The position numbers and the translations under genes were made by a program. The notes beneath the pieces were generated by a model. It saw nothing but the letters and a program-made list of their open reading frames with translations, was not told the DNA's origin and ran no database searches. From Brevibacillus sp. DP1.3A (GTDB lineage Bacteria; Bacillota; Bacilli; Brevibacillales; Brevibacillaceae): a stretch of 64,000 bases of DNA. Positions 54,901-62,500 of the stretch are shown here, piece by piece. The stretch covers positions 3,579,001 to 3,643,000 of the forward strand of contig NZ_CP085876.1 of NCBI RefSeq assembly GCF_013284245.2, given 5' to 3'. Positions within the stretch are counted from its first letter, which is position 1, and every line of letters begins with the position of its first letter.

Positions 54901-56447
54901 AAACTGCCTTGGGTAATTCCTTTCCCACGCAGAGCTCTGGCCAACTGGTTGGAACGCTCCTGAAGCTCCTGGTAAGTAAGGCGATCTTCCCCGCAAACAA
55001 CCGCAACTTTCGAAGGTGTCTGTCTTGCTTGCTCCGCGATCAGCTCGAAAATCATTTTATCGCGTGGATAATCGGCGGTCGTGTCGTTATACGCTACCAG
55101 CAATTGCTGTTTTTCTTCATCCGTGATGATTCCGATATCTTCAAGCAGTACATTCGGATTGTGAATGACCTGCTCAATGATCGTTTTCAAGTGCCCTTCT
55201 ACTCGGTTCATGAATGATTCCTCATAAACCGATGCATTATAGCTCAACTTCACATACATCTCATTCGAAGGTGCGACTGCTACCACAACGTTAAAATCAT
55301 AGGAAGTCTGTTCTTCCCCATTTTCCACATTGAATTGAAAGCCTAAGGAATCCTTCCGATCATTCGAAGCTTGATCCGGGTAGTTTTCATACGTCACCAA
55401 ATGATCGATTAACTCCTGTTTCAGTACCGTCTTGCTCTGAATTTCGTACAGCGGAGCGAAATCATAAGAAGCAGAAGCCAAGGCTTGCTTCTGAACAGTT
55501 TTTAGCAGCCCACTGAAGGTTTGTTTTCTGTTCGTTTGCACGCGGGTTGGGATCGTGTTAATGAACAATCCAACCATGCTCTCAATCCCCTGGATCCCTG
55601 GCGGACGACCTGACACAACAGAACCGAATACCACATCATCCGAATTTTTGTACTTGCTCGCCAAAATTCCCCAAAGAGATTGAAACACACTGCTCATCGT
55701 AGCCTGATTCTGATTGGCAATCTGCATCAGCTGCTGAGTCTTCTCAGGTGCGACCGTGAAAAGATTCTCCACATGTACATAATTGCCATCTTCCGCTACA
55801 TTCTTCTTTTTAGGGAAATCAGACTGATGGTCATAGCCTTCCAGGTAGTTCTGCCAATAAGTAAGTGCTTCTTCTTTGTTTTGCTTATCCAGCCATTTGA
55901 TATATTCGCTGTATGGTTTGGTTGCTTCCCGCGGAACCGCCTCGCCCTTACGAATGGCGGCATAGTACGCGAGCAGCTTATGAAGCAATACGCCCAACGA
56001 CCAACCGTCGACGATGATATGGTGGAATGCCCAAACGAATTGATACTGGTTCTCCCCCGTTTGGAAAATGGCTCCTTTCATCAAGACGTCTTTCGTCAGC
56101 TCAAACGTATGATGCTGGTTGGTATACGCTTTTATGTAATCGTTCTGATCATCTATAGGTAAATGAGCAATGTTTTCGAAATGAACGGTAGCTTTTCTCT
56201 CTTTAAAAACAACCTGTCGAGGTCGCTGCAGGTTTTGATATACAAACACAGTTCGCAAAACCTCATAGTTCTCTACGAGCTTGTTCATGCTCTCTTCAAA
56301 AATAGGCAGGTGAAAATCACCTTGGAGCTTTGCGGACATCTGGAGGCAGTAGGCGCTGCTGTCTGTATCTTTGACAGCATGAAACAACATACCCTCTTGC
56401 AATGGGGTTAACGGATAAATTTTCGCAATATTTTCCTGCTTATTCAT
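36984..56447 (-). CDS. tycC: Tyrocidine synthetase TycC, six modules plus thioesterase
   Basis: 6,487 residues, each module about 1,040 (C-A-PCP). Carrier Ser motifs (GGHSLKA) lie near residues 1000, 2035, 3070, 4110, 5155 and 6195; the thioesterase runs from about 6240 with GYSSGG, LFDSYW and GYGIHSRML. Specificity residues read from the sequence are DLTKIGEVG (Asn), DAWQFGLID (Gln), DALTTGEVV (Tyr or other aromatic), DAFWIGGTF (Val), DVGEIGSID (Orn) and DGAYTGEVV (Leu). The first C domain (HHIIVDGWS) differs from the other five (MHHIISDGVS), as expected for one that accepts a D-residue from TycB. No epimerase is present. The thioesterase should cyclise the decapeptide. The start is ATG 56447 (MNKQENIAK) with GAGGTG five bases upstream; a GTG/ATG four codons earlier has no such site. 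Confidence 0.97.
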   Translation of the reverse strand: MNKQENIAKIYPLTPLQEGMLFHAVKDTDSSAYCLQMSAKLQGDFHLPIFEESMNKLVENYEVLRTVFVYQNLQRPRQVVFKERKATVHFENIAHLPIDDQNDYIKAYTNQHHTFELTKDVLMKGAIFQTGENQYQFVWAFHHIIVDGWSLGVLLHKLLAYYAAIRKGEAVPREATKPYSEYIKWLDKQNKEEALTYWQNYLEGYDHQSDFPKKKNVAEDGNYVHVENLFTVAPEKTQQLMQIANQNQATMSSVFQSLWGILASKYKNSDDVVFGSVVSGRPPGIQGIESMVGLFINTIPTRVQTNRKQTFSGLLKTVQKQALASASYDFAPLYEIQSKTVLKQELIDHLVTYENYPDQASNDRKDSLGFQFNVENGEEQTSYDFNVVVAVAPSNEMYVKLSYNASVYEESFMNRVEGHLKTIIEQVIHNPNVLLEDIGIITDEEKQQLLVAYNDTTADYPRDKMIFELIAEQARQTPSKVAVVCGEDRLTYQELQERSNQLARALRGKGITQGSFVSIMAEHSLELIVAIMAVLKSGGAYLPIDPEYPIERIQYLLDDSQTTILLTQSHLQEKVEFEGDILYLDNPSLFEGDSTDLDTACTPDDLAYMIYTSGSTGNPKGAMITHRGLVNYIWWANKEYVQGEAVDFPLYSSISFDLTVTSIFTPLLSGNTIYVYRGTDKVQVILDIIQDNQVGIIKLTPTHLKLIEEIDGTNSSIRRFIVGGENLPTQLAKRIYENFGQNVKIFNEYGPTETVVGCMIYLYDPKKPIQESVPIGVPADNVQLYLLDSSMQPIPVGSIGEMYISGDGVAKGYFNRPELTQEKFIENPFRPGTKMYRTGDLAKWLPDGNMEYLGRIDHQVKIRGHRIEMGEIETRLTQHEWIKEAVVIAEKDDSGQNVLYAYIVSEQELTVSELREHLGSTLPSYMIPSFFVRLEEIPLTANGKVERKKLPKPDGAVVTGTAFVAPQNETETKLAEIWQQVLGVSRVGVHDHFFDLGGHSLKAMTVIFQVSKALEVDLPVKALFENPTVSQLAAFISKSGKSKYTAIQPVEGKEFYPVSSAQKRMYILQQFEGSGISYNISGAMLLEGKLDYNRFASTVQRLAERHEALRTSFHRIDGEPVQKVDDEVEVPILMLKSTEDKAEQIMRDFVRPFDLGIAPLIRTGLVKLGKDRHLFLLDMHHIISDGVSSQILLSEFAKLYQGEALQPLSLQYKDFAAWQNELFQTDVYKKQELHWLNTFADEIPLLNLPTDYSRPTIQSFEGDLVLFDTGKELVERLRKVAADTGTTLYMVLLAAYHVLLSKYSGQEDIIVGTPVAGRSHADVENIMGIFVNTLAMRNHPTSDKTFTQFLQEVKQNALAAYDNQDYPFEELVEKLAIQRDISRNPLFDTMFSLENANQQTLEIEQLTAAPYEIFNKISKFDLALNASESQSDIQFQFAFGTKLFKKETIQRMAHHYLEILRTISAQTNAKLAEIDMMTEAEKRALILNVNDTFVERSADQILHQLFEEQVLLTPDQVAVAYDGYTLTYRQLNARANQVARLLRSKETQPDTMIGIMVDRSIGMVVSMLAVLKAGGAYTPIDPTYPPERIQYMLSDSKAPILLTQRHLKETVEYAGEIIDVDDEAIYTGDDTNLDNISGKDDLAYVIYTSGSTGNPKGVMIAHQAICNHMHWMKNAFPLTTEDAVLQKTPFSFDASVWEFYLPLITGGRLVLAKPDGHRDIEYMTRMIREEKITTLQMVPSLLDLIMTEPGWSSCTSLQRVFCGGEALAPALVSRFYQTQTAQLINLYGPTESTIDATYWICPRLPEYGVIPIGKPIDNVRLYVVNASNQLQPVGVAGELCIAGDGLARGYWNREELTTASFIDNPFEPGSRMYRTGDMVRYLACGNVEYLGRIDHQVKIRGHRIELGEIEARLLQHEWIKTAIVLARPDEKGQNNLYAYIVADQDIKTADLRAYMGSHLPSYMIPSYFVYLEKLPLTANGKVDRKALPQPEGASSSETVYVAPRNEVEATLADIWQSVLGVNQIGVHDHFFELGGHSLKAMNVISLIHRTLQVDVPLKTLFESPTIADLSAYIATASKGKYTTIEPVQKQEYYSVSSAQKRMFILRQMEGADISYNMPGILYIDGKLDTERLQQALKRLVRRHESLRTSFHSMKGETVQRVHEDVELEISLMESTEGELKQIVEQFIQPFDLEKAPLIRAGLVKLAPERHLFMLDLHHIVVDGVSIGILVQELAQLYHGEELPELSIQYKDFAQWQNQWFETEAFAAQEAYWIDTFTGEIPVLNLATDYPRPSVKSFEGERFVFSSGALLKKELNRLAHGTGATLYMVLLAAYNVLLSKYSGQEDIIVGAPTAGRSHAETDSIIGMFVNTLALRNEPVGGKSFLSFLAEVKNNTLKAFDNQDYPLDELIDKLNIQRDLSRNPLFDTVFILQNMDQKPFEMEQLTFTPYMADMNQAKFDLSLEAYEEDEEIIFSLDYCTKLFTRETIEKIAAHFIRILHAVIEQQAITLSEITMLSDEEKHRLLVEFNQTHKEYPQNTTLHELFEEQVEKTPQVAAVVIGDKQMSYHELNERANQLAVTLRERGVKANQFVGIMANRSVEMVVGIMAILKAGGAYVPIDPEYPGDRVAYMLEDCEARLVLTQKHLGAKLASSMSVECLYLEEEKNYSPNRSNLELIQTASDLAYVIYTSGTTGKPKGVMIEHRGIVNSVLWKKEEYQFSVQDRSLVPLSFAFDAFVLSFFTPILSGSTVVLAEDEEAKDPVSLRNLIAAARCTQMTCVPSLFQAILECGTAADISSLQTVTLGGEKVSAQLVEKSNQQNLQLVIVNEYGPTESSVVATWQRISQLDSAITIGRPIANTSIYIVDKFHQLQPIGVVGEICIGGHGLARGYWNKPELTAEKFVSHPYSEGERMYKTGDLGKWLPDGTIEFVGRLDEQVKVRGYRIEIGEIESVMLSFEKLTAAVVIIHEDQQGQSSLAAYYTAEEKLEVSNLWSYLSQSLPSYMIPAYLVQLDLLPLTPNGKIDRKALPKPEGRPVTGAEYVAPASPVENRLVEIWERVLGVNDIGVLDNFFQLGGHSLKAMSLAAQIHREYQVEIPLRVLFATPTIQALAQYIETSGKDTHVPIQPVPRQAYYPVSSAQKRMFVLRQFEGTGTVYNMPSVMYIVGELDHARFETAIHGLVKRHESLRTSFHTVNGEPVQRVHEVVELDVRYEAVTEEQVEQTIESFVQAFDLEKAPLLRVGLFSLGEKRHLFLMDMHHIISDGVSVGIIMEEFSKLYRNEYLPELAVQYKDFAVWQTDLFQTDIYTKHENYWLNSFAGDIPVLNLPADYSRPLVQSFEGDCISFQTDKTLMDDLYKLAQENQTTLFMVLLAAYNVLLSKYSGQEDIVVGTPIAGRSHADVEKILGMFVNTLALRNYPDGTKSFQAFLEDVKQNTLHAYAHQDYPFEALVEKLEIQRDLSRNPLFDTMFILQNLDKKAYELDGLKFEAYSGDGQQGNAKFDLTLEAHEDETGIHFGLVYSTKLFQRDTMERMAGHFLQVLRGVIADQTAALREINLLGEEEKHIVTVAFNNTFAAYPRESTIQELFEEQVERTPEHTAVVMNEQMLTYRELNQKANQIASALRRLEVGRDSVVGMLADRSLEMITGIMGIIKAGGAYLGIDPEHPSERISYMLEDGGVKVVLVQRHLLHLVEEGLIPIVLEDESLEQEDASNLTNHNDAKDLAYVMYTSGSTGKPKGVMVGHRNVTRLVKHTNYVQVREEDRMIQTGAIGFDAMTFEIFGALLHGASLFLVSKDVLLDAERLGSFLRENRITTMWLTSPLFNQLSQDNPAMFDGLRALIVGGEALSPRHINKVNSAHPALEIWNGYGPTENTTFSTCYLIEKEFEDNIPIGKPITNSTAYIVDRYNQPQPIGVPGELCVGGDGVARGYLNKPELTAEMFVPNPFVSGENMYRTGDLARWKADGMIEYLGRIDQQVKIRGYRIELGEIETVLTNLEKVKEAVVTVMDDTNGQKALCAYFVPETELDAAELREAISKELPSYMVPSFYVQMDKLPLTANGKLDRRALPEPTGNRVQSSTYVAPQSATETKLAEIWQEVLGIHAIGIHDNFFELGGHSLKAMNVITQVHKAFQVELPLKALFESPTIHELAAYISSSEIEQFETIQPVEQADVYPVSFAQKRMYILHEFEGSGISYNVPNVLIIDGHLDYERFEYAIRTLVKRHESLRTSFHSKNGQPVQRVHEDVTLLIGISEATEDQVEQRIQELVQPFDLEVAPLFRVDLIKLGAERHLFFMDMHHIISDGVSLAVIAKEFASLYEEKQLPDMRIQYKDFAAWQTKLSQSERFQKQEDYWTNVFAGEIPLLNLPNDFPRPTVQSFEGDTVAIGTGNQMLAELRQLAANTGSTLFMVLLAAYNVLLSKYAGQEEIVVGTPIAGRSHADVERIVGMFVNTLALKNVAGGNLTFREFLGDVRQNALHAFEHQDYPFEHLVDKLQVRRDLSRNPLFDTMFSLGLADSSALEIAGLNMSAYPVDGKIAKFDIALDAMEQQDELLVQFSYCTKLFAKESIDRLATHYVNLLKTIIANPDCKLAEISVLSKDEMGQMLHDFNATKAAYPTNKTFQELFEEQVEKTPNQVAVIFEDKQLTYRELNEKANQLARVLRQKGVKPESTVGIMVDRSLHMVVGTLGILKAGGAYVPIDPDYPLERQAFILEDSDAKLFLTLQKLNTQLAFPHETLYLEAEGLYQGEASNLEPVALPEHAAYIIYTSGTTGKPKGVVIEHRSYANVAFAWQDEYYLDTFPVRLLQMASFAFDVSTGDFARALLTGGQLVICPNEVKMDPASLYEIIKRYEITIFEATPALIMPLMHYIYENQLDISQMKLLILGADSCPAEDFKTLLARFSQTLRIVNSYGVTEACIDSSYYEETDVSSIRSGTVPIGKPLPNMQMYVMDQQLNLQPVGVVGELCIGGAGVARGYLNRPELTLEKFVPNPFAPDELLYRTGDLAKWRADGNVEFLGRNDHQVKIRGVRIELGEIETQLRKLDGILEAVVMAREDHRQEKYLCAYMVADHEIDTAQLRQELLKELPQAMIPSYFVSLEALPLTANGKIDRRSLPAPDVSMLRTTEYVAPQTELEARLARVWEQVLNMEQVGILDDFFAIGGHSLRAMSVISSMHNEYQVDIPLRVLFEKPTIQQLATHIEETARGYVISIQPAPAQEYYPVSSAQKRMYILHQFEGVGISYNMPSTMLIEGKLEPERLETAFKQLIERHESLRTSFAVVNGEPVQKVHEEVSFELSYTTITEDQAQEVLSTLVQPFDLGVAPLLRVRLLHIGEDRHVLFTDMHHSISDGVSSGILLSDLVQLYQGDVLPDLRIQYKDFSVWQQELFQSDAFNKQEEYWAQVFADEIPVLNLQTDFTRPSIQNFAGDQYTIGTGKQLMEGLNQLARETGTTLYMVLLATYNVLLSKYSGQEDIIVGSPITGRSHADLEPIVGMFVNTLAMRNKPYAGKTFTELLLEVKQNALDAYVHQDYPFEELVEKLDIPRDLSRNPLFDTMFTVQNNTNESIDLIGLTLAPFMTDQAGNHSKFDLTLIATEEREEISIGVEYSTSLFTRETIERLSNHFMAIAQIVVQNPHIRLREIDMLATEEKQQIFEKFNDTAVSYVQDKTMHQLFEEQVSKTPDQEAILFNGQSLTYSELNERANRLARVLRTKGIGPDRLVAVMAERSPEMIVGILGILKAGGAYVPIDPAYPQERIQYLLADSNAALLLCQSHLSELLSSVSSGLDWLDLNAEHDIGMDGSNLASLNQPTDLAYVIYTSGTTGKPKGVMISHQGIVNCLQWRRDEYGFGSGDKALQVFSFAFDGFVASLFAPLLGGATCVLPREEEAKDPVALKKLIVSTEVTHYYGVPSLFQAILDCSTAADFSPLRCVTLGGEKLPPQLVQKTKEKHPAIEINNEYGPTENSVVTTISRSIEVGQDITIGRPLANVQVYIVDTQHHLQPIGVVGELCIGGPGLARGYLNKPDLTQEKFVPNPFVPGELMYKTGDLVKWRTDGTIDYIGRADEQVKVRGYRIEIGEIESTILAYDGIDQAVVVVQEDELTAGQFLCAYLVPAAEVSVSELRRHLVKELPAYMVPSYFVQLDQLPLSANGKVDRKALPKPQPSDATTREFVAPRTATEHQLAAIWQEVLGIEPIGITDHFFEMGGHSLKATLLVAKVYEYMQIELPLNLIFQHPTIEKVADFITNKNFEGNSGRAILLNEESARKVFCFTPIGAQSVYYQKLADEIKGVSLHSFDFIEEDNRLEQYIEAIVAIDPKGPYTLMGYSSGGNLAFDVAKELENQGYVVTDLILFDSYWKDKVMERTLVETESDIAQLFAEIGENIEMFNMTQEDFNLYAANEFVKQSFIRKTVSYVMHHNQLINTGATTAAIHLIQSELESGEEDLVAVKWNEAAWAQATKRLMTYEGYGIHSRMLGGNYVSMNASILRDILQELFILK

Positions 56448-56486
56448 TCTGCACCTCAACTCTGTGATTTATCGATTTAAAGAGGG

Positions 56487-56529
56487 TTCCTCCAATAAAA
56501 GCGAAATGTCCCAGCTTTTATTGGAGGAA
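56487..56529 (-). promoter_or_regulatory. Intercistronic hairpin between tycB and tycC
   Basis: A perfect 16-bp inverted repeat (arms 56487-56502 and 56514-56529, 11-base loop) fills much of the 104-base gap. On the minus strand it is followed by CCCTCTTTAAATC rather than a T-run, so it is not a standard terminator. Confidence 0.65.
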
Positions 56530-56551
56530 TAGCATTTCTCATGTCGCCCGA

Positions 56552-59500
56552 TTAGATTAATTCCAGGATGTTCTCCAGTTCTTCCATGGAAAGGTCATCA
56601 TCACCCAGATCACTCGGGGTCAATTCTCCATTTTCTTTTGACATGCAGTGCTCAATAATGCTGAGCAAGTGATTCCGATAGCTGTCTGCCAATTTCGCGA
56701 TGGTTTCTTCCTTATACTGGAGACTGCTGTAGCCAAAACTGATCTGGAGCTTTCCATCCTCGATCATGCCAGAAATATCCAACAAGAATACTCTCTCCGA
56801 TTCTGGACTGAAAAGCTGACCCGTACCCAGTGGCGAGAAAGTAAATCCGCCAGATTTTACATCCGAATCAAATTGCCCGAGGTAGTTAAAGCTGATTTCC
56901 GGTTGCAGGCTAAATTGCAGGGATGGACGCAGTTGATCCGCCGTCATCGTGCGTAAAATCTCGTAGCCAATTCCTTTTTTCGGAATATGGCGCAAGCTTT
57001 CTTTGATTTGCTTGATTTGATATGACAAGTCCTTTGATTTTTCCATATCAAGCACGACAGGGAACTGGGATGTGAACCACCCAATCGTTCTGGTCACATT
57101 CATTTCATTCTGAATATCTTCGCGCCCGTGACCTTCCAGGTTGATGACAGCGTAGTCGGTATTCGCCCACTCTTTCACGGTTAATCCCAACGCAGTCAGC
57201 AACAGGTCATTCATTTCTGTGTGATAGGCATGATGAACGTGACGTAAAAGGTTTTCTGTCTCATGCGCTGTCAACTCGACCTTCGCTGTACGGGTGTGCT
57301 TTTGTTTACGATCTGCTGTAACAAAATCGGTTGGCAACTTTTCTGCCGAGCTCGTGCTCTCGAGGTTGTGCCAGTACGCAGCTTCACGTAAAAGCTCGTC
57401 ACTCTCCGCATAGTTTTGCAATTGAGCTGACCAATCCTTGAATGAATCTGTCTTTTTCGGCAAGACGAGCTCCTGATTATGGAGAGCCTGCGAATAGGCA
57501 GATGAAAAATCTTCAAACAAGATGCGCCATGAGACGCCATCCACGACCAGATGATGAATGGCAATCAGTAAATGGTCCCCTTCAGTAGTGGAGAAGAGTG
57601 CCAAGTGGACGAGTGGTCCCTGTTCCAAGTCGATACTGCTTTGGATGTGATCAGACAACTCCAAAATATGAGCGGCGCTATTTGCATGGTCTTTCAAGTC
57701 ATACGAGTGGAAGCGGAATCGCTCACCAGTTAGCGCTCGATTGATTTGTGTGATTGACTCATTTTCCTGTTTGTATATCATGCGCAACGCATCGTGGTGC
57801 TCGACGATCTTATAGAATGCCTGCTGAACAAGTCCCGGATCAAAGCCATCCTCTCGGAACAGCATGACAGCCTGATTCCAGTGGTGACGGTCTGTGAAAT
57901 TGCACTCGAAGAACCACTTCTGAATGGGCGTCAAGCCAATCTCGCCTTCTACTACTCCCTGATCGCTCTCTCTGTTGTTCGGTATGACATGGGCAGCAAC
58001 TTGTTCAATGGTCGGATATTGGAACAGTTCCTTCATCGCTAGCGTCCAGCCTGATGCGTGCAAACGCGTGGATACCTGAATCGCTTTGATGGAATCTCCG
58101 CCCAATTCAAAGAAGTTGTCTTTCATTCCCACTTGCTGAATTCCCAATACCTCTGCCCAAGTAGTTGCAAGTAAGTGTTCCAGTTCGTTTTGCGGTGCTT
58201 CATATTCTCTGCCCGATTTTTCTTCGTGGCTTGGCTTCGGCAATGCTTTGCGGTCAATTTTGTCATTCGGTGTCAACGGCATCTTATCCAACTGAACAAA
58301 GAAGGAGGGAACCATATAATTTGGCAATTCTTTTCCCATAAATTCTCGCAGTTGTGCCGGACTTGCTTCCCCATCGGCTACATAGTATGCGCACAGGTAA
58401 GGTTGCCCCTGGTCATCCAAATGTGTGATGGCTGCTGCCTCAATAATCGACTCATATCGCAACAGAACACTCTCGACTTCGCCCAGCTCTACCCGATGAC
58501 CGCGTACCTTCACCTGATGATCGATTCTGCCGAGATACTCGATATTTCCGTCCGGAAGCCATTTGGCTAGATCCCCGGTGCGATACATCTTCTCTCCAGG
58601 CACAAACGGATTGTCGACAAATTTTTCTGCCGTCAATTCAGGTCGATTCCAATATCCTCTAGCTAGCGCCACCCCGCTGATGCATAATTCACCTATTTGA
58701 CCAACTGTCTTCAATTGCATTTGTTCATCCACGATGAACAGCTTCGTATTCTGAATCGGTTTGCCAATCGTAATGGTCTGACCAACTGGTTCATGCGGCA
58801 CAGCTTTCCAGAGTGTCGCGCAAATCGTACTCTCTGTGGGGCCGTATCCATTGATATAGGTCACTTTCTCTTTCCATTGCTCTACCAACGCGGTAGATGC
58901 TGCCGATCCAGCAGTAATCAGGATACGCAATGACGGCATACGGTCAGGCTCAAGATAAATGGCATACGTCGGCGGCAACGTGAGAATAGTAATTCCGTTT
59001 TTGTGGACGTATTCCTCAAATTTGCGGAAATCGTTGATCGTATCACGCGAGATAATATACAAGGTCGCCCCTGTCAATAGAGCCATAAACATATCCCACA
59101 CCGATGCATCAAAAGAGATACTCGCAAAATGTCCTGGCCGATCTTGTGGGGTTACGCCGAATTGATTCTTGAAAACCGCCTGTAGATTGGCTGCCCCTTT
59201 GTGCTCCAGCATGACTCCTTTTGGATTGCCAGTGGTACCGGACGTGTAAATGATATAGGCAAGATCAGACGGCTTGTTGATGCAAAGCAAATTGTCTGAA
59301 TGCGACGAATAGCTCCCTGCGTCGTCCAAATCGATAATTTCTGCCTGACTGGACACCTTGTGGATCAAATGAGAATGGGTAAGCACGAGCTTCGACTGAC
59401 TGTCCTCGATCATATAGCGAACTCTTTCTTCGGGATAATCAGGATCGACAGGCAAAAAGGCTCCGCCAGCTTTTAAAATGGCGAGTGTTGCAATGACCAT

Positions 59501-62500
59501 TTCCAAGGAACGCTCTACCATCATGACGACGATTTTAGAAGGACCTACCCCTTTTTCCCGCAAAACCGCGGCTAGCTGGTTCGCTCTTTCATTGAGCTCT
59601 TGGTATGACATGCTCTTCTCTTCAAATACAATAGCCGTTTGATCAGGCGTGTTCGCTGCCAGTTCCTCAAAGAGCTGTTGTATGGTCTGGTCTTCCGTGA
59701 ACTCTCTGTCTGTATGATTGAACTCCACTAGTAACAACTGCTTTTCTTCTGCCGTCAGCATCTCAATCGCTTGAAGCGGCATGTCAGGTTCTACCGTAAC
59801 GTTGCGTAGAATTTGCATGAAATGACGCGACATTCTGTCTACGGTGTCTCTTCTAAACAGCTTGGTGCTGTACTCCAGTCGCAGCAACAGGTCTGTTTCC
59901 CGTTCAGTCAGGTGAAAAGACAGGTCGAACTTTGAAATGGCAAGTGCGCTCGTCGATTCATAGGGATGATAAGTCAGTTGACCCATTGTTTTTTGGTACA
60001 GTTCGTCGGTTTGCAGAATGAACATGGTATCAAAAAGTGGATTGCGTCCCGGATCACGTTGAATGCCAAGCTTTTCAACCAGACTTTCCAGCGGATAATC
60101 CTGATGATCATAGGCATCCAGGGCATTCTGCTTGACTTCCATCAGAAACTCCTTGAAGGTCTTCTCTGCTGTCGGTTTGTTTCTGATTGCTAGCGTATTG
60201 ACGAACATACCGACAATCGGTTCGAGCTCAGCGCGCGTCTTGCCGGAGATTGGTGTTCCGACAACGATATCCTCCTGCCCTGTATACTTCGAGAGCAGCA
60301 AATTGTAGGCGGCAAGCAAGACCATAAACAAGGTCGTTTTCGTTTCTGCAGCCAGCGCGTGTAAAGCTTCCAGCAGAGGTCTATCGGTAGCGAGTACGAT
60401 TTGATCACCCTCAAAGCTTTTCACAGCTGGGCGTGGATAATCTGTCGGGATCTCCAAGACAGTGTTATGTCCCTCAAACGCGTAGCGCCAATACTCTTCC
60501 TGCTTCTTAAAGTTATCTGACTCGTTAAAGCGTTTTTGCCAGACAGAAAAATCTTTGTATTGGATACGCAGCTCTGGCAATTGTCTGCCTTGGTACAATT
60601 CCGCTAGTTCATTGAAGATAATCGTGACGGACGAGGCATCCGAAGCAATGTGATGCATGTCATACAAGAGAAGATGACGTTCATCCGAGATTTGCACGAG
60701 ACCCATGCGCAGCAGTGATGGAACAGCCAGATCAAATGGACGGACAAACGCATGGAAAATTTCATCGATCTGGTGTTCTTCTGCACTCCGATAGTCCATT
60801 TCCACTTCCACGTGGTCATGAATTTTTTGGACCAACTGATCTCCTACCATCTCAAAGGAGGTTCTCCAGATTTCGTGACGATCTACCAATGCTTGCAGCG
60901 CTTGCACCAATTGATCGCGATCCAGTTGACCCTCTAGCATGATCATCCCAGGCGTATTGTAGCTGATACCCGCGCCTTCCAACTGATGGAGCACGTACAT
61001 CCGCTGCTGGGCAGATGATACCGGGTAGTAATCTTGTGGTTCTGCTGGTTGAATCGATTCATCTGGTGCATTCTCACTGTTTGCTATCAGCCTGAACAAG
61101 GCTCGAACGGTAGGCTGTTCAAAGAAATGCTTCAAAGGAAGATCGGTTTGAAACTCCCGATGCACATGCGCCACTACCGTCATAGCTTTCAAGGAATGTC
61201 CGCCCAGCTCAAAAAAGTTATCCATCACTCCGATGCCGGAGATGCCAAGGACGTTTTCCCAAATCTTTGCTAGTGTTGCCTCTACTTCATTGGCAGGGGC
61301 GACATACTCCACACCTGTTGTAGGCTTTCCTTCAGGCTTCGGCAGCGCTTTGCGATTGATCTTGCCATTTGGCGTGAGCGGGAAAGCATCCAGTTGAATC
61401 AGATAGGGCGGTACCATATACGCTGGCAGTTCTTGAGATAGATGGGTTCGAAGCGCCGCTTCCGAGATGTTGTCTTTCCCGGTGAAATAGGCGGTCAGAT
61501 ACGCGTCCCCGCTTCCATCCTGATAAGCTACGACAATCGCTTCATTTGTCGTTTCATAGCTGAGAAGAACCGATTCTATCTCCCCGATCTCAATCCGGTA
61601 TCCTCTCACTTTTACTTGTTCATCCAGGCGTCCTGCGAATTCAATCGTACCGTCAGGGAGCCATCTGCCAAGGTCGCCCGTCTTGTACATGCGTTCACCT
61701 GGCTCAAATGGATTGGAAACAAACTTCTCCTCGGTAAGCTCTGGTTTGTTCCAATATCCACGTGCCAAACCGAGTCCGCCTATGCATATCTCTCCCACTA
61801 CCCCGATTGGTAGCAGCTGGTGCGAATGGTCCACGATGTATATGCTTGTGTTTGCTATTGGCCGTCCAATGGTGATCGGAGAATCCGGGAGCGTATCGCA
61901 CAGATAGGTGGCGATAACACTGCTTTCTGTCGGACCGTACGCATTGACAGCAATCATCTGCGGGTTCATCTCTTTGCACATCTCAACTAACTTCGGCGAT
62001 AGCTTTTCTCCCCCGAGCACAGCCATTTTCATCGGACTGATCTCGTCGGTGGTGCTGCATTCCAAAATCGCCTGGAACAAACTCGGCACGCACAACGTGT
62101 AGCTGCAACTCCATGTTGAGATCAGGTTTTTGAGCGCGATCGGATCTTTGGCTTCTTCATCCTTCGTTAAGACAACAGTTGAACCGGATAGAATCAATGC
62201 AAAGAAGGTAAGGACAAAACCATCAAAAGCAAAGGATAGAGCCAACAAGCCTCTGTCATGGACAGATAAGGCAAACTCTTCTTTGTTCCACGTCACACTG
62301 TTGACAATACCTCGGTGCTCCACCATGACCCCTTTTGGCTTGCCTGTCGTACCCGATGTGTAAATGATATAAGCCAGATTGGTAGCCGTATGAATCGGGT
62401 CAAGGTTTGTCGTGATACGAGAATAGTTACTCTTATCCTCCAGATACAGGCATTCCACTCCAACAGCAACCTTTGCTCCAAGATGCTCGTGAGTAAGCAC

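Noticed and set aside
36984-56447. Gramicidin S or linear gramicidin synthetase
   Set aside because: Gramicidin S synthetase GrsB has four modules, and linear gramicidin enzymes have formylation and reductase domains. Six modules with Asn-Gln-Tyr-Val-Orn-Leu and a thioesterase fit tyrocidine.
56487-56529. Rho-independent terminator between tycB and tycC
   Set aside because: The stem is strong but no T-run follows on the minus strand, and termination here would cut off an essential part of the pathway.
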